A DNA stretch of 64,000 nt from Pedobacter sp. R20-19 (GTDB lineage: Bacteria; Bacteroidota; Bacteroidia; Sphingobacteriales; Sphingobacteriaceae), in the NCBI RefSeq assembly GCF_000708265.2, contig NZ_JCKI01000001.1:310001-374000 (forward strand). Reading direction: 5' to 3'. Shown piece after piece: positions 8,359 through 16,779 of this stretch (positions within the stretch are counted from its first letter, which is position 1; the number at the start of each line of letters is the position of its first letter). Position numbers and translations under genes: made by a program. The notes under the pieces were generated by a model that was given only the letters and a program-made list of their open reading frames with translations, made no database searches and was not told the DNA's origin.

Positions 8359-9540
8359 TTAATCTACAGCGTCATTACCAACTTCCTTTTCTACCTCAGG
8401 AGCAATTGGGCGATCACTAATTAGACGCTGGGTAGGGTATGCAAAATCAGATTTGTTGTTGATTACGATATCCATAATCACCAAGTTAATTTCTTGCCGT
8501 ATTTTAAGGAAATCACTATAAGTTAGTACGGTTACAAAATAATTTACTTCTATATTTAAACCAGAATCGCCAAAACTTTTAAATGATGCATTGCCATCAT
8601 CACTGGTACCATTGTGGTTGTTGATATAACTTTCAATTTCCGTAATAATTTTTCTTAATGACTCTGAAGTGGTTTCATAGGTGAGACCGATAATAAAAGA
8701 GACCTTACGGGAATTTCTAAGCGAAAGGTTTTCCAAAACACCATCAATCATCCCTCGGTTAGGGATAGTTGCCATTGTACGTTCAGATGTGCGAATTCTG
8801 GTACTTCTGAAGCCAACTTTCTCTACCGTTCCTTCTACACCGTCCACTTTAACCAAATCGCCAACTACGAAAGGTTTATCCAGAAAAATGGTAAACGATC
8901 CGATCAGGTTTTCCAGACTCTCTTTTGCAGCCAGTGCAATAGCAATACCGCCAATTCCTAAACCAGTAATAAGTGTTAACACATTGACTTCAAAAACGAA
9001 ACCTAAAAGGGTAAAAAAACCAATAAAGATAACTAGCGTTTTGAACAATTCTTTGAGGAAAGGAACCAATTGATCATCTGATTTATTGCTGGTTAATGAT
9101 GCTTTGAATAATAATACGTGGCTAATAAAATCGATAATTCTTAAAATAATCCAGAATATGGAGAGAATAATCAGAAAAAGAAAAATCCGGTCAATACAAT
9201 CACCTAAACTTACCGGTACAGCTATTTTAACTTTTCCCACCAGCTTTCTGTAATGAAATATGGCCACTTCAAGCGGGTGCTTTAATTGGTTAATAGCGAG
9301 GTACATAGTGGTTAACTGAATCAGCAATGAAATGGGTTTGATCAGTAACGCTACAAAAGCATCATCATGAGATTGCTGTGAAAAATTTTTGAAGAGCATA
9401 AATAAAAGCTTACTTAAAAGCTTTGAAATAATTCTTTTTAGGATAATCCCGAAGAAAAGGATTGCACCAAAAAGGCAATAGGCTTTTACCGTATTACCCC
9501 AAAATACCTGATCGAAAAATGCTGCATCTAACATATCCAC
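8359..9540 (-). CDS. small-conductance mechanosensitive channel (MscS family)
   Basis: A 393-aa inner-membrane protein. Hydrophobic segments lie near residues 18-37, 60-80, 112-135, 155-180 and 182-205. The pore helix and signature of MscS follow: GLGIGGIAIALAAKESLENL, then 'IGSFTIFLDKPFVVGDLVKVDGVEG' and TVEKVGFRSTRIRT with 'IPNRGMI'. A C-terminal cytoplasmic domain completes it. It opens under membrane tension to relieve osmotic shock. It is a single gene between the repeat-rich spacer and the rplS terminator; the extra N-terminal membrane segments make it longer than E. coli MscS (286 aa). The family is certain; ion preference is not known. Confidence 0.94.
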   Translation of the reverse strand: MDMLDAAFFDQVFWGNTVKAYCLFGAILFFGIILKRIISKLLSKLLFMLFKNFSQQSHDDAFVALLIKPISLLIQLTTMYLAINQLKHPLEVAIFHYRKLVGKVKIAVPVSLGDCIDRIFLFLIILSIFWIILRIIDFISHVLLFKASLTSNKSDDQLVPFLKELFKTLVIFIGFFTLLGFVFEVNVLTLITGLGIGGIAIALAAKESLENLIGSFTIFLDKPFVVGDLVKVDGVEGTVEKVGFRSTRIRTSERTMATIPNRGMIDGVLENLSLRNSRKVSFIIGLTYETTSESLRKIITEIESYINNHNGTSDDGNASFKSFGDSGLNIEVNYFVTVLTYSDFLKIRQEINLVIMDIVINNKSDFAYPTQRLISDRPIAPEVEKEVGNDAVD

Positions 9541-9614
9541 AAATTTAATCCTTATAAAGGTTATTCATCTCTGTTAATTCTAACCTGATAGTTAAAATAC
9601 TTTAAACAAAAAAA

Positions 9615-9638
9615 CCTCCACGAAATGAATCGTGGAGG
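9615..9638 (-). terminator. intrinsic terminator of rplS
   Basis: CCTCCACGA pairs with TCGTGGAGG around a 6-base loop. On the minus strand it is followed by a T-run (complement of 9608-9614). It ends the rpsP-rimM-trmD-rplS operon. Confidence 0.85.
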
Positions 9639-9660
9639 CTATATCTTATAATAAAGAATA

Positions 9661-10008
9661 TTATTTTCTCAAAGATTTGATACGAGCAGCTTTACCAGTT
9701 AAAGCACGTAAGTAGAATAATTTCGCTCTACGAACTTTACCATAGCTATTCACTTCAACTTTCTCAATGTTTGGAGAGTTAAAAGGGAAAATACGCTCAA
9801 CACCAACACCGTTGCTGATTTTACGAACGGTGAAAGTTTCGTTAGCACCTGCACTGTTACGTTGGATTACAACACCTTGGTAAATTTGAACACGTTCTTT
9901 ATTACCTTCGCGAATTTTATAGTGTACGCTCACTGTATCGCCAGACTTGAACGCAGGAAAATCTTTTTTCGCGATGGCCTGCTCTTCAACAAATTTTACT
10001 AAATCCAT
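9661..10008 (-). CDS. rplS: 50S ribosomal protein L19
   Basis: A 115-aa ribosomal protein at the 30S-50S interface. The family text is clear: '[22 protein letters not shown]', '[12 protein letters not shown]', '[21 protein letters not shown]' and '[17 protein letters not shown]'. It is the last gene of the classical rpsP-rimM-trmD-rplS cluster and lies 137 bases after trmD, a gap large enough for its own promoter. A TAATATTG (one mismatch from TAnnTTTG) sits about 46 bases before the start. Terminated at 9615-9638. Confidence 0.98.
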   Translation of the reverse strand: MDLVKFVEEQAIAKKDFPAFKSGDTVSVHYKIREGNKERVQIYQGVVIQRNSAGANETFTVRKISNGVGVERIFPFNSPNIEKVEVNSYGKVRRAKLFYLRALTGKAARIKSLRK

Positions 10009-10145
10009 GATTTTAAGCTATTAAATCGATATTTCAACCCGTGAAATTCGGATTGCAATATTAGGGATTTTTTTTCAATTAAAAAAACTAATTTTATTTT
10101 TTCCACAATCTTTTAGAATTCCACATTAAGCCTGTGTAAACTCTT

Positions 10146-10820
10146 CTATTCCAAAAGGTCAGGACGGCGTAGCCTGGTTCGTTCCAGTGCCTGTTCATGC
10201 CGCCATTCATTCACTTTTGCCTCATGTCCGCTTAATAAAACATCCGGCACTTTATAGCCCCGCCAATCTGCCGGTCGGGTATAAACCGGAGCATCTAAAA
10301 GCTCCCCCTGAAAACTATCGGATAGGGCAGATGTTTCATCATTTAAAACACCAGGAATTAAACGAACAACAGCATCTACAACAATAGCAGCCGGTAATTC
10401 TCCGCCGCTTAACACATAATCTCCAACAGATATCTCCCGGGTTACAAAAATATCCCGAATGCGTTGATCTATCCCCTTATAATGACCACAAAGAATAATG
10501 ATGTTCGTTTTAATGGATAGTTCGTTAGCAGTGCTCTGATTGAGCGTTACGCCATCCGGACTCATGAAGATAATCTCATCATATTGCCTTTCGGCCTGAA
10601 GCTTCTCAATACAGGCCGCAAAAGGTTCAATACTCATTACCATTCCACTTCCACCTCCATATTGATAATCATCTACACTCTTTTGTTTGCTGGTAGAATA
10701 ATCCCGTAAATTATGCACAACAATTTCAGCAATGCCTTTTTTTTGGGCCCGCTGTAAAATGGAATGAGCAAAAGGACTTTCTAATAGTGCAGGCAGCACC
10801 GTTATAATATCGAAACGCAT
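10146..10820 (-). CDS. trmD: tRNA (guanine-N1-)-methyltransferase, m1G37
   Basis: Methylates G37 of tRNAs reading CNN and GGG/CGG-type codons, preventing +1 frameshifting. The SAM-binding trefoil-knot motifs are present: '[11 protein letters not shown]', '[13 protein letters not shown]', '[15 protein letters not shown]' and '[20 protein letters not shown]'. The frame is open to 10886, but homologues start at [10 protein letters not shown], so the ATG at 10820 is right (224 aa). That ATG lies only 4 bases after an exact TATATTTG box, which suggests a leaderless transcript separate from the upstream operon promoter. It follows the lipoprotein gene by 46 bases. Confidence 0.97.
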   Translation of the reverse strand: MRFDIITVLPALLESPFAHSILQRAQKKGIAEIVVHNLRDYSTSKQKSVDDYQYGGGSGMVMSIEPFAACIEKLQAERQYDEIIFMSPDGVTLNQSTANELSIKTNIIILCGHYKGIDQRIRDIFVTREISVGDYVLSGGELPAAIVVDAVVRLIPGVLNDETSALSDSFQGELLDAPVYTRPADWRGYKVPDVLLSGHEAKVNEWRHEQALERTRLRRPDLLE

Positions 10821-10824
10821 GGCG

Positions 10825-10832
10825 CAAATATA
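10825..10832 (-). promoter_or_regulatory. -7 promoter box abutting the trmD start
   Basis: Minus strand reads TATATTTG-CGCC-ATG. The exact TAnnTTTG match 4 bases before the start codon places the expected transcription start at the ATG itself. No clear -33 TTG is seen. Confidence 0.55.
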
Positions 10833-10866
10833 AAGTTTTGAATTGGGAGTTTTCAGCTGGGGCAAA

Positions 10867-11475
10867 CTAAACCGTCCATTGATCATGAATCACAGCAACA
10901 ATGTAATAAGCATCTCCTTGCTTTTTAAACACAAAACGCAGGCTTTTCCAATCCAGGCCTTTGTACTTTTCGTCAGTACCTTTAAAATAATATTCTGTAA
11001 AATGAAGCTGTGGGTAACTTTCTTTTAAATTATTAATGGTATTACCCCGACCTATAAATTCATCGTAGCTTTTTTCATCGGCGTTTAAATAATCTGCATC
11101 ATAAATAAACTTCTCTAAATAAGGCTTAACCTTCATTTTAATAGCCATCCCGCTATTATCAAAGTGGCCCCAGGTAAGAGTCCAGTTTTTATCAATGGCT
11201 TCTAAAAAATCTTTTGCCAATACATGTTTATGTGTTTGATCTATAAAGCCATAAGGCGAAAAACGGACTCCATCAACTGGATGGAAATGGGAGGCAAATG
11301 ACTTATAATCTTTTATTTTTAAAGCCTTTAAAATGCCTAAAGCTACCGTTTCTATTGTATCTCTTTGAGTTTTTACCTGCCTTAGTTTTGCTGCTTTGGT
11401 TTGATTGTCAGGTTGCTTACTTTGATTGCAACTGACCAACACAAATGCTATAGCGATAATAAATAAACGTTTCAT
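10867..11475 (-). CDS. lipoprotein of unknown function inside the rimM-trmD interval
   Basis: A 202-aa protein with a lipoprotein signal: [16 protein letters not shown], with lipobox LVSC and the acylated Cys at residue 16. After a short linker, residues about 40-200 form one soluble domain ('[26 protein letters not shown]', '[13 protein letters not shown]'). The pattern of a short-lived small-volume fold with a final 'YYIVAVIHD' strand resembles NTF2-like/SnoaL-type domains, but I cannot confirm this. It lies 42 bases after rimM and 46 before trmD, so it is transcribed with ribosome-maturation genes although it is an envelope protein. A functional link to them is doubtful; co-location may be chance. 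Confidence 0.75.
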   Translation of the reverse strand: MKRLFIIAIAFVLVSCNQSKQPDNQTKAAKLRQVKTQRDTIETVALGILKALKIKDYKSFASHFHPVDGVRFSPYGFIDQTHKHVLAKDFLEAIDKNWTLTWGHFDNSGMAIKMKVKPYLEKFIYDADYLNADEKSYDEFIGRGNTINNLKESYPQLHFTEYYFKGTDEKYKGLDWKSLRFVFKKQGDAYYIVAVIHDQWTV

Positions 11476-11517
11476 AAATACTAAACGATCAAGAAAAAAA
11501 ACTGATAATTATGAACC

Positions 11518-12045
11518 TTATGTTGCCAGATAAACATCCAGCAAACCCTCAGGTAAATCCAGTGTCAGGATTTTTTCTTCATCATCAATTTCAACAATAA
11601 AATCTTCATTTAATGGGAAAAGAATTTCAGTTTCCTGATACATCACTGTTGCCACAAATTGCTGTGGATATTCATTTACTTCTAAAATTTCGCCCAGTTT
11701 ACCCATTGTTTCATCAATGGCCATGAAGCCCTTCAGGTCTGTATAGAAAAATTCACTTTCATCACGCTCAGGCTTTTGGCTCAATGGCAAGTACAATTTC
11801 TTCTTCAATAAAGGCTGGGCCTTATCAATATGATCAACATCATCAAAATTAAAATAGCCGGTTTTATTTGCCTGTAATTTTGATTCTGCAACAAAGTAGG
11901 GCACAAGTTTGCCATTCATATCGGCAAAAACAATATCAAATTCAAGTTGCTCGTATTCATCAAACTCGAAAAATACTTGCACTTCACCTTTTAAACCTCT
12001 TGTTTTTGTAACGTAACCTACGTAAAATGCTTCTTCGTGTTTCAT
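11518..12045 (-). CDS. rimM: ribosome maturation factor RimM
   Basis: Assists late 30S assembly and 16S rRNA processing near the S19 head region. The N-terminal RimM domain is clear ('FYVGYVTKTRGLKGEVQVFFEFDEY'), followed by the PRC-barrel half ('FFYTDLKGFMAIDETMGKLGEILEV', 'ILFPLNEDFIVEIDDEEKILTLDLPEGLLD'). At 175 aa it is the usual length. It stands 174 bases downstream of rpsP, separated by a hairpin terminator and a complete family B repeat, so reduced read-through from rpsP is likely. The lipoprotein gene follows. Confidence 0.96.
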   Translation of the reverse strand: MKHEEAFYVGYVTKTRGLKGEVQVFFEFDEYEQLEFDIVFADMNGKLVPYFVAESKLQANKTGYFNFDDVDHIDKAQPLLKKKLYLPLSQKPERDESEFFYTDLKGFMAIDETMGKLGEILEVNEYPQQFVATVMYQETEILFPLNEDFIVEIDDEEKILTLDLPEGLLDVYLAT

Positions 12046-12080
12046 ATTACCCCAAACCCCTAAAGGGGCTTAATTATGGC

Positions 12081-12142
12081 CGTCATCCTGAATTTATTTC
12101 AGGATCTTAATAAACAAATGCTGAAATAAGTTCAGCATGACG
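12081..12142. repeat. complete copy of intergenic repeat family B
   Basis: A 62-base element with an outer stem CGTCAT/ATGACG and two inner hairpins: CCTGAA(5)TTCAGG-like (TCCTGAATTTATTTCAGGA) and TGCTGAAATAAGTTCAGCA, joined by a 14-base linker. It can fold as a three-way junction. Partial or diverged copies lie at 7780-7806, 8159-8184, 8278-8302, 32181-32237 and 50720-50786. Confidence 0.75.
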
Positions 12143-12165
12143 AACGTGTAAAAAATTGCTTAAAT

Positions 12166-12200
12166 AAAAATAGCGTTCCGAATTTCGGAACGCTATTTTT
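12166..12200 (-). terminator. hairpin terminator after rpsP
   Basis: AAAAATAGCGTTCCGAA pairs with TTCGGAACGCTATTTTT with almost no loop. The A- and T-rich flanks let it work on either strand; on the minus strand it lies 20 bases after the rpsP stop and would attenuate rimM. Confidence 0.8.
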
Positions 12201-12219
12201 TGAAACAAAATAATTAAAA

Positions 12220-12780
12220 TTATTCTGCTCCTTCTTCTTTAGTAGTTTCTGCTGCAGGTGCTTCTTCAGTAGCTTCAGCTTCAGCAGCTGGTGCTTCTTC
12301 TTCAACAACCTCTTCTGCAACTGGTGCATTTTTAGCTGCAATTGCTGCTGCTCTGTCTTCTTTTTTCTTAGCTTCTGCTGCTAATGCTGCTTTACGCACA
12401 TCTGCTTTAGAAGTAGCTAAACCTTCTGTTTTACCAGAGATTTTACCAGCTTTAGCATCAACCCAAGCAGTGAATTTTTCGTCAGCTTGTTCTTGTGTTA
12501 AAGCACCTTTTTTAACACCACCTTCTAAGTGTTTTTTGTATAAAACACCTTTGTAAGATAGGATAGCACGAGCTGTATCAGTTGGTTGTGCACCACTGTT
12601 TACCCAAGCTAAAGTTTTTTCGAAGTTAATTTCGATAGTAGCAGGATTGGTGTTTGGGTTATAAGAACCTAAACGCTCAATGAATTTACCATCACGTGGA
12701 GAGCGAGAATCTGCTACCACAACGTGGAAAAAAGGCTTTCCTTTTTTACCGAATCTTTGCAATCTGATTTTAGTTGCCAT
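12220..12780 (-). CDS. rpsP: 30S ribosomal protein S16 with a long acidic C-terminal tail
   Basis: Residues 1 to about 85 are a normal S16: '[20 protein letters not shown]', '[19 protein letters not shown]', '[27 protein letters not shown]'. Residues 86-186 are an extension: first a lysine-rich helical part (to about 140), then an Ala/Glu-rich low-complexity tail ([20 protein letters not shown]...). The bacterial norm is 80-90 aa; an extension of this kind is a known Bacteroidota trait. The tail DNA is made of short GCTGAA/GAAGCA-type direct repeats. First gene of the rpsP operon, with an exact TATCTTTG box upstream. Confidence 0.97.
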   Translation of the reverse strand: MATKIRLQRFGKKGKPFFHVVVADSRSPRDGKFIERLGSYNPNTNPATIEINFEKTLAWVNSGAQPTDTARAILSYKGVLYKKHLEGGVKKGALTQEQADEKFTAWVDAKAGKISGKTEGLATSKADVRKAALAAEAKKKEDRAAAIAAKNAPVAEEVVEEEAPAAEAEATEEAPAAETTKEEGAE

Positions 12781-12836
12781 TTCTTTTCGTATTTATGTAT
12801 TCAACATAGTTCCCGGAGCTACATACTGCGGGGCTG

Positions 12837-12844
12837 CAAAGATA
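12837..12844 (-). promoter_or_regulatory. -7 promoter box of the rpsP operon
   Basis: TATCTTTG on the minus strand is an exact TAnnTTTG match, 56 bases before the rpsP ATG. That leaves a leader of about 50 bases with a GC-rich middle (GCCCCGCAGTATGTAGCTCC). Confidence 0.55.
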
Positions 12845-12924
12845 ACTAAAATACTGTAAATTAAAAACATAGTTTAATATCTTTATTTTCAGGAGATTTG
12901 GCTCAAAATATTTGCACATACGAT

Positions 12925-13446
12925 ATGGAAAAAATTGCGATTGACATGGATGAAGTAATTGCTGATGCTGTTGGCAAATTCATTAAACTATATAACCGGG
13001 ATTATAATGTTCCACTGGATTTGAAAATCGATGCCGGAAACGAAATTTTCCATCATGTTCCTCAAGAGGTGAATCAAAAATGGTTTGAATATATTAATGA
13101 GCCTGGTTTTTTTCGTGATTTAGAAGTAATTGCAGATAGCCAGCGTGTGATTAAAGCATTGCAGGAAAAATACGATGTTTATATTGTTTCCGCAGCCATG
13201 GAATTTAGAAATTCTCTGGTAGATAAGTACGACTGGCTGGCAGAACATTTTCCATTTATTGATTGGCAACACATCATGTTCTGCGGAAATAAAATTGTGA
13301 GTACAGATATCATCATTGATGACCGCACTAAAAACTTTGTTAATTTTCCCGGCCGGCCTTTATTATTTACCTCGCCACATAATTTATTGGTTACTGAATA
13401 TGAAAGGGTAAACACCTGGGAGGAAGTGGCAGGCTTACTTCTTTAA
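12925..13446 (+). CDS. 5'(3')-deoxyribonucleotidase-like HAD phosphatase
   Basis: A 173-aa cytoplasmic HAD-superfamily phosphatase of the NT5C type, expected to remove phosphate from (deoxy)nucleoside monophosphates. Motif I is DMDEVIAD (nucleophile Asp7, acid Asp9), motif II is 'YIVSAAMEF', and the metal-binding motif IV is 'DIIIDDRTKNF'. The cap region is small, as in this family. The frame is open to a TTG at 12898, but the ATG at 12925 gives MEKIAIDMDEV with motif I at the usual distance from the N-terminus. It is transcribed alone, divergent from rpsP. Substrate preference cannot be told. Confidence 0.88.
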   Translation: MEKIAIDMDEVIADAVGKFIKLYNRDYNVPLDLKIDAGNEIFHHVPQEVNQKWFEYINEPGFFRDLEVIADSQRVIKALQEKYDVYIVSAAMEFRNSLVDKYDWLAEHFPFIDWQHIMFCGNKIVSTDIIIDDRTKNFVNFPGRPLLFTSPHNLLVTEYERVNTWEEVAGLLL

Positions 13447-13516
13447 TATAAAATCTTGCGGTAACTAAATAGGTAGAAATCAGTTAAGATAAAATCTGAT
13501 TTAAAATACATGTAAC

Positions 13517-13532
13517 ATTTTACCGGTAAAAT
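13517..13532. promoter_or_regulatory. perfect 16-bp palindrome upstream of ybjQ
   Basis: ATTTTACCGGTAAAAT is a perfect palindrome centred 33 bases before the ybjQ-like ATG. Its position fits an operator for a dimeric repressor; no regulator is encoded beside it. The binding role is inference. Confidence 0.4.
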
Positions 13533-13557
13533 ATTCTAATATTAAAAAAATCAAGCT

Positions 13558-13881
13558 ATGTTAGTAACCACAACGCCTACGGTTGAGGGCAGAAAAATTA
13601 TTAAATATATTGGTCTAGTTACAGGCGAAACAATCATTGGCGCAAATATTTTTAAAGATTTGTTTGCAGGTATTACAGATATTGTTGGAGGAAGATCAAG
13701 CTCTTATGAGCGGGTTTTGCGTGAAGGAAAAGATACTGCCGTGAATGAAATGCAACAATATGCTGCTGCTTTAGGCGCAAATGCTATTGTGGGTGTAGAT
13801 TTAGATTATGAAACGGTGGGCAGTGGCGGAAGTATGTTAATGGTAAGTGCCAATGGTACAGCTGTTATTTTAGAAGATTAA
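13558..13881 (+). CDS. YbjQ/UPF0145 family protein (heavy-metal-binding-like domain)
   Basis: A 107-aa protein made of one YbjQ domain: '[48 protein letters not shown]', then '[20 protein letters not shown]' and a final strand '[15 protein letters not shown]'. The family forms pentamers in known structures and its function is not established, although it is often labelled heavy-metal binding. It is full length. No signal peptide. The perfect palindrome at 13517-13532 sits just upstream. It converges on pfkA, sharing a hairpin terminator. Confidence 0.9.
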   Translation: MLVTTTPTVEGRKIIKYIGLVTGETIIGANIFKDLFAGITDIVGGRSSSYERVLREGKDTAVNEMQQYAAALGANAIVGVDLDYETVGSGGSMLMVSANGTAVILED

Positions 13882-13915
13882 GAAATTGCTTATAGCGAAA
13901 CTAAGCAAAAACAGA

Positions 13916-13941
13916 AAGTCTTTCCGGTGCGGGAAAGACTT
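13916..13941. terminator. terminator between convergent ybjQ-like gene and pfkA
   Basis: AAGTCTTTCC pairs with GGAAAGACTT around a 6-base loop, followed on the plus strand by TTCTTTTTT. On the minus strand the flank is less T-rich, so it mainly serves the ybjQ-like gene. Confidence 0.75.
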
Positions 13942-13965
13942 TTCTTTTTTAGCATGATCTGATTC

Positions 13966-14949
13966 TTAAAAAGATAAGATATCAATTAGTTTTAACCACT
14001 TCGAACTTACTTTTTCTGCATCAATATGTTTAATGGCATGATCAAAAGGTGTAAACACAATCTCCCTGTTCATTTGCCCAACCATTACACTTCTTTCCCC
14101 GCTTATTAAACCCTCTACTGCAGCAACCCCTAACTGGCTTGCCAATACACGATCCATACAGGTTGGCTTTCCTCCACGTTGAATATGCCCTAAAACGGAA
14201 ACTTTCGTGTCGTAATGAGGGTATTTTGTCTGCAAAATTTCACCTACTTTAAATGCACCTCCATTTTCATCGCCTTCTGCAACAATAATAATTTTGGACG
14301 CTTTATCTTTTCGGCTATGTTCTAATTTATGTAAAATATCATCGGCATTCATATTGGCTTCAGGAATCATAATGGCCTCCGCACCCACACCAATGCCACT
14401 TCTTAATGCAATTAAACCCGAATCTCTGCCCATCACTTCTACAATGAAAAGTCTATCGTGAGATTCTGCCGTATCTCTGATGCGGTCTACAGCATCAATT
14501 ACGGTATTGATTGCCGAATCGTAACCAATAGTAAAATCTGTTCCGGCTAAATCATTATCAATTGTTCCAGGTAAGCCAACGATTGGAAAATCAAATTCTT
14601 TCGCAAATACATTTGCACCAGTAAATGTTCCATCTCCACCAATCACAACTAAAGCATCAATGCCTCTTTCTTTCAGGTTTTGATAAGCTACCCTTCTTCC
14701 TTCCACTGTTCTGAAAGACTCACTTCTCGCTGTTTTTAAAATGGTTCCGCCACGTTGTATAATGTTTGCGACAGATTTTCTATCCATAGGAATAAAATCA
14801 TTATTGATTAATCCTTCATACCCACGAATAAATCCGGTTACTTCTATGTCGTAATAAATGGAGGCCCTTATTACGGCTCTGATTGCGGCATTCATGCCTG
14901 GCGAATCTCCGCCAGAGGTTAAAACACCAATGTTCTTTATCTTACTCAT
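13966..14949 (-). CDS. pfkA: ATP-dependent 6-phosphofructokinase
   Basis: Phosphorylates fructose 6-phosphate to fructose 1,6-bisphosphate, the committed step of glycolysis. Motifs: 'GVLTSGGDSPGMNAAIRAVI' at the N-terminus, 'IGGDGTFTGA' and 'LPGTIDNDLAGTDFTIGYDSA' with the catalytic Asp of TIDND, then 'EVMGRDSGLIAL' and 'GHIQRGGKPTCMDR'. Gly after the Asp of GGDG and Gly in PGTIDND mark the ATP-using type; the PPi-using type has Asp and Lys there. At 327 aa it is full length. Its start overlaps the end of dsbD by 8 bases, so translation is coupled to the redox gene. Confidence 0.97.
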   Translation of the reverse strand: MSKIKNIGVLTSGGDSPGMNAAIRAVIRASIYYDIEVTGFIRGYEGLINNDFIPMDRKSVANIIQRGGTILKTARSESFRTVEGRRVAYQNLKERGIDALVVIGGDGTFTGANVFAKEFDFPIVGLPGTIDNDLAGTDFTIGYDSAINTVIDAVDRIRDTAESHDRLFIVEVMGRDSGLIALRSGIGVGAEAIMIPEANMNADDILHKLEHSRKDKASKIIIVAEGDENGGAFKVGEILQTKYPHYDTKVSVLGHIQRGGKPTCMDRVLASQLGVAAVEGLISGERSVMVGQMNREIVFTPFDHAIKHIDAEKVSSKWLKLIDILSF

Positions 14950-16633
14950 TTGTTTTTTTCTGGAAAGCTGCCTTTCCGTTATCTAAAAATTTAATGTAGT
15001 TTTCAGGCTCATAATCAGCTCCTTGTGGCGGTACAAGAATATTTCCGTCTCCATCAACAATTACATACTGTGGTTGAGAATTGCTGTTAAATGTTGCCGC
15101 CTGAAAATCACTCCACTTTTTCCCGATTGTATTTATCTTCTTTTTGCTGAATGTAGAAATATAATGTTCCTCTACTGGTAGTTCTGTCTTGTCATCAACA
15201 ACTAACTCAGCCATTACGAAATCATTCTTTAATCTTTTCGCAACTTCTGCATTTGACCAGACATTATTTTCCATTTTTCTGCAATTTACACAATTCCAGC
15301 CCGTAAAATCAATTAAAACTGGTTTACCGAGTTCTTTAGATGCCTGTTTTGCTTGTTCAAAATCATAATAAGGGTCAAATCCCTTGGGTGTTAGACGATG
15401 AAACAACTCTGCGTATTTTTTTTCTTTTATAGATGTTTTAGCACTTGAAACGGGTGGTGCGGCTGTTAAATTATTTAAATCAAAATCCTGGGTTGCTGTA
15501 GGAGGTAAAAAAGCACTGATGGATTTTAATGGGGCCCCCCACATTCCTGGCACTAAATAAACTACCCAGGCAAATACTAAGATGGCTAGAAATGTACGTG
15601 GAACAGATAGATAGGGTAAGTCACTATCATGAGAGAATTTAATTTTACCTAATAAATATATTCCCATTAAAGTGAATATTGCAATCCATATCGCCAGGAA
15701 AACTTCTCTATCCAACAAATTCCAATGATAAGCCAAATCTACGTTAGATAAAAATTTAAAAGCAAAAGCCAACTCAATAAAACCAAGTACAACTTTAACA
15801 CTGTTTAACCAGCCGCCAGATTTTGGCAATGATTTTAACAATGAAGGAAACAAGGCAAACAAAGCAAATGGAATTGCTAAAGCGAATGAAAACCCAAACA
15901 TACCAACTGCCGGGCCTAATCTATCGCCTTTTGATGCTGCATCTACCAATAGGGTACCTATTAGAGGTCCGGTACAAGAAAATGAAACCAAAGCCAAACT
16001 AAAGGCCATGAAAAATATACCCATTAATCCGCCTTTATCAGATTTTGCATCAATTTTATTTACAAATGCACTTGGTAAAGTAATTTCAAACGCACCTAGA
16101 AAAGATGCACCAAAAACAACTAGCATTAAAAAGAAAAAGGCATTAAAAATACCGTTAGTAGAAAGTGCATTAAGTGCATCAGAACCAAAGGCTATGGTAA
16201 CCAACATCCCCAGAGCCACGTATATTACAATAATTGATAAGCCATAGATTATAGCCTGACCAACAGCTTTGCTTTTGCTCCCTGCTTTTTTAGTGAAAAA
16301 ACTTACAGTTAAGGGAAGCATTGGGAAGATACAAGGCATTAAAATCGCCGCAAAACCAAATAATAATCCTTTAATAAAAGTTTGCCAAAGTGTTAGTTTT
16401 TCCTGATCAACAGCTTTTTTAAGTGGCACGGTCGCCTTAACCGTATCCTTTTTAATAGAATCTTTAACAATTTCATTGGCTGCACTATCCTGTGCGGATC
16501 CAACTTCAGTGAATACCATATCATCAGGTGGAGCTGAAGCTGTGGTATCCTGGATAGCCAAAGCATAACTTTTAACGGCTGGCAAGGCTAAAAACATTGC
16601 AGCCATTAATAACAATAATAAAACCTTTTTCAT
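14942..16633 (-). CDS. dsbD: DsbD-type thiol:disulfide transporter lacking its alpha domain (beta + gamma domains)
   Basis: A 563-aa inner-membrane protein that moves electrons from cytoplasmic thioredoxin to the periplasm. It has a signal-like N-terminus (residues 1-25), a Ser/Ala/Lys-rich spacer, then about eight membrane segments with the CcdA/DsbD active region ('AAILMPCIFPMLPLTVSFFTK' and 'FSCTGPLIGTLLVD', supplying the Cys pair). Residues about 420-563 form the gamma thioredoxin domain with CVNC in 'FTGWNCVNCRKMEN'. The N-terminal alpha domain of E. coli DsbD is missing; a separate gene 146 bases upstream encodes it. It overlaps pfkA downstream. Confidence 0.94.
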   Translation of the reverse strand: MKKVLLLLLMAAMFLALPAVKSYALAIQDTTASAPPDDMVFTEVGSAQDSAANEIVKDSIKKDTVKATVPLKKAVDQEKLTLWQTFIKGLLFGFAAILMPCIFPMLPLTVSFFTKKAGSKSKAVGQAIIYGLSIIVIYVALGMLVTIAFGSDALNALSTNGIFNAFFFLMLVVFGASFLGAFEITLPSAFVNKIDAKSDKGGLMGIFFMAFSLALVSFSCTGPLIGTLLVDAASKGDRLGPAVGMFGFSFALAIPFALFALFPSLLKSLPKSGGWLNSVKVVLGFIELAFAFKFLSNVDLAYHWNLLDREVFLAIWIAIFTLMGIYLLGKIKFSHDSDLPYLSVPRTFLAILVFAWVVYLVPGMWGAPLKSISAFLPPTATQDFDLNNLTAAPPVSSAKTSIKEKKYAELFHRLTPKGFDPYYDFEQAKQASKELGKPVLIDFTGWNCVNCRKMENNVWSNAEVAKRLKNDFVMAELVVDDKTELPVEEHYISTFSKKKINTIGKKWSDFQAATFNSNSQPQYVIVDGDGNILVPPQGADYEPENYIKFLDNGKAAFQKKTNE

Positions 16634-16733
16634 TTGTGTGTTTCGTGTGTGTTTGAAGCCGTGAAATTAAGCATTATTTTATAAATGATTAATCTTTAAA
16701 GGAATAAGACACCTAGATTTTACTTTAAAAAGA

Positions 16734-16760
16734 AACAGTCCCGATTTTGTCGGGACTGTT
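16734..16760 (-). terminator. hairpin between the DsbD-alpha gene and dsbD
   Basis: AACAGTCCCGA pairs with TCGGGACTGTT around TTTTG; on the minus strand it is followed by TCTTTTTAAAG. It lies 20 bases after the DsbD-alpha stop, so dsbD may be partly uncoupled. Its 19-base core recurs at 24293-24311. Confidence 0.75.
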
Positions 16761-16779
16761 ATAAATATTTTGTAATCAA

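Noticed and set aside
12132-12341. Lys/Gln-rich 69-codon open frame on the minus strand
   Set aside because: It is an off-frame shadow of the repetitive S16 tail running into the terminator; no independent start signal.
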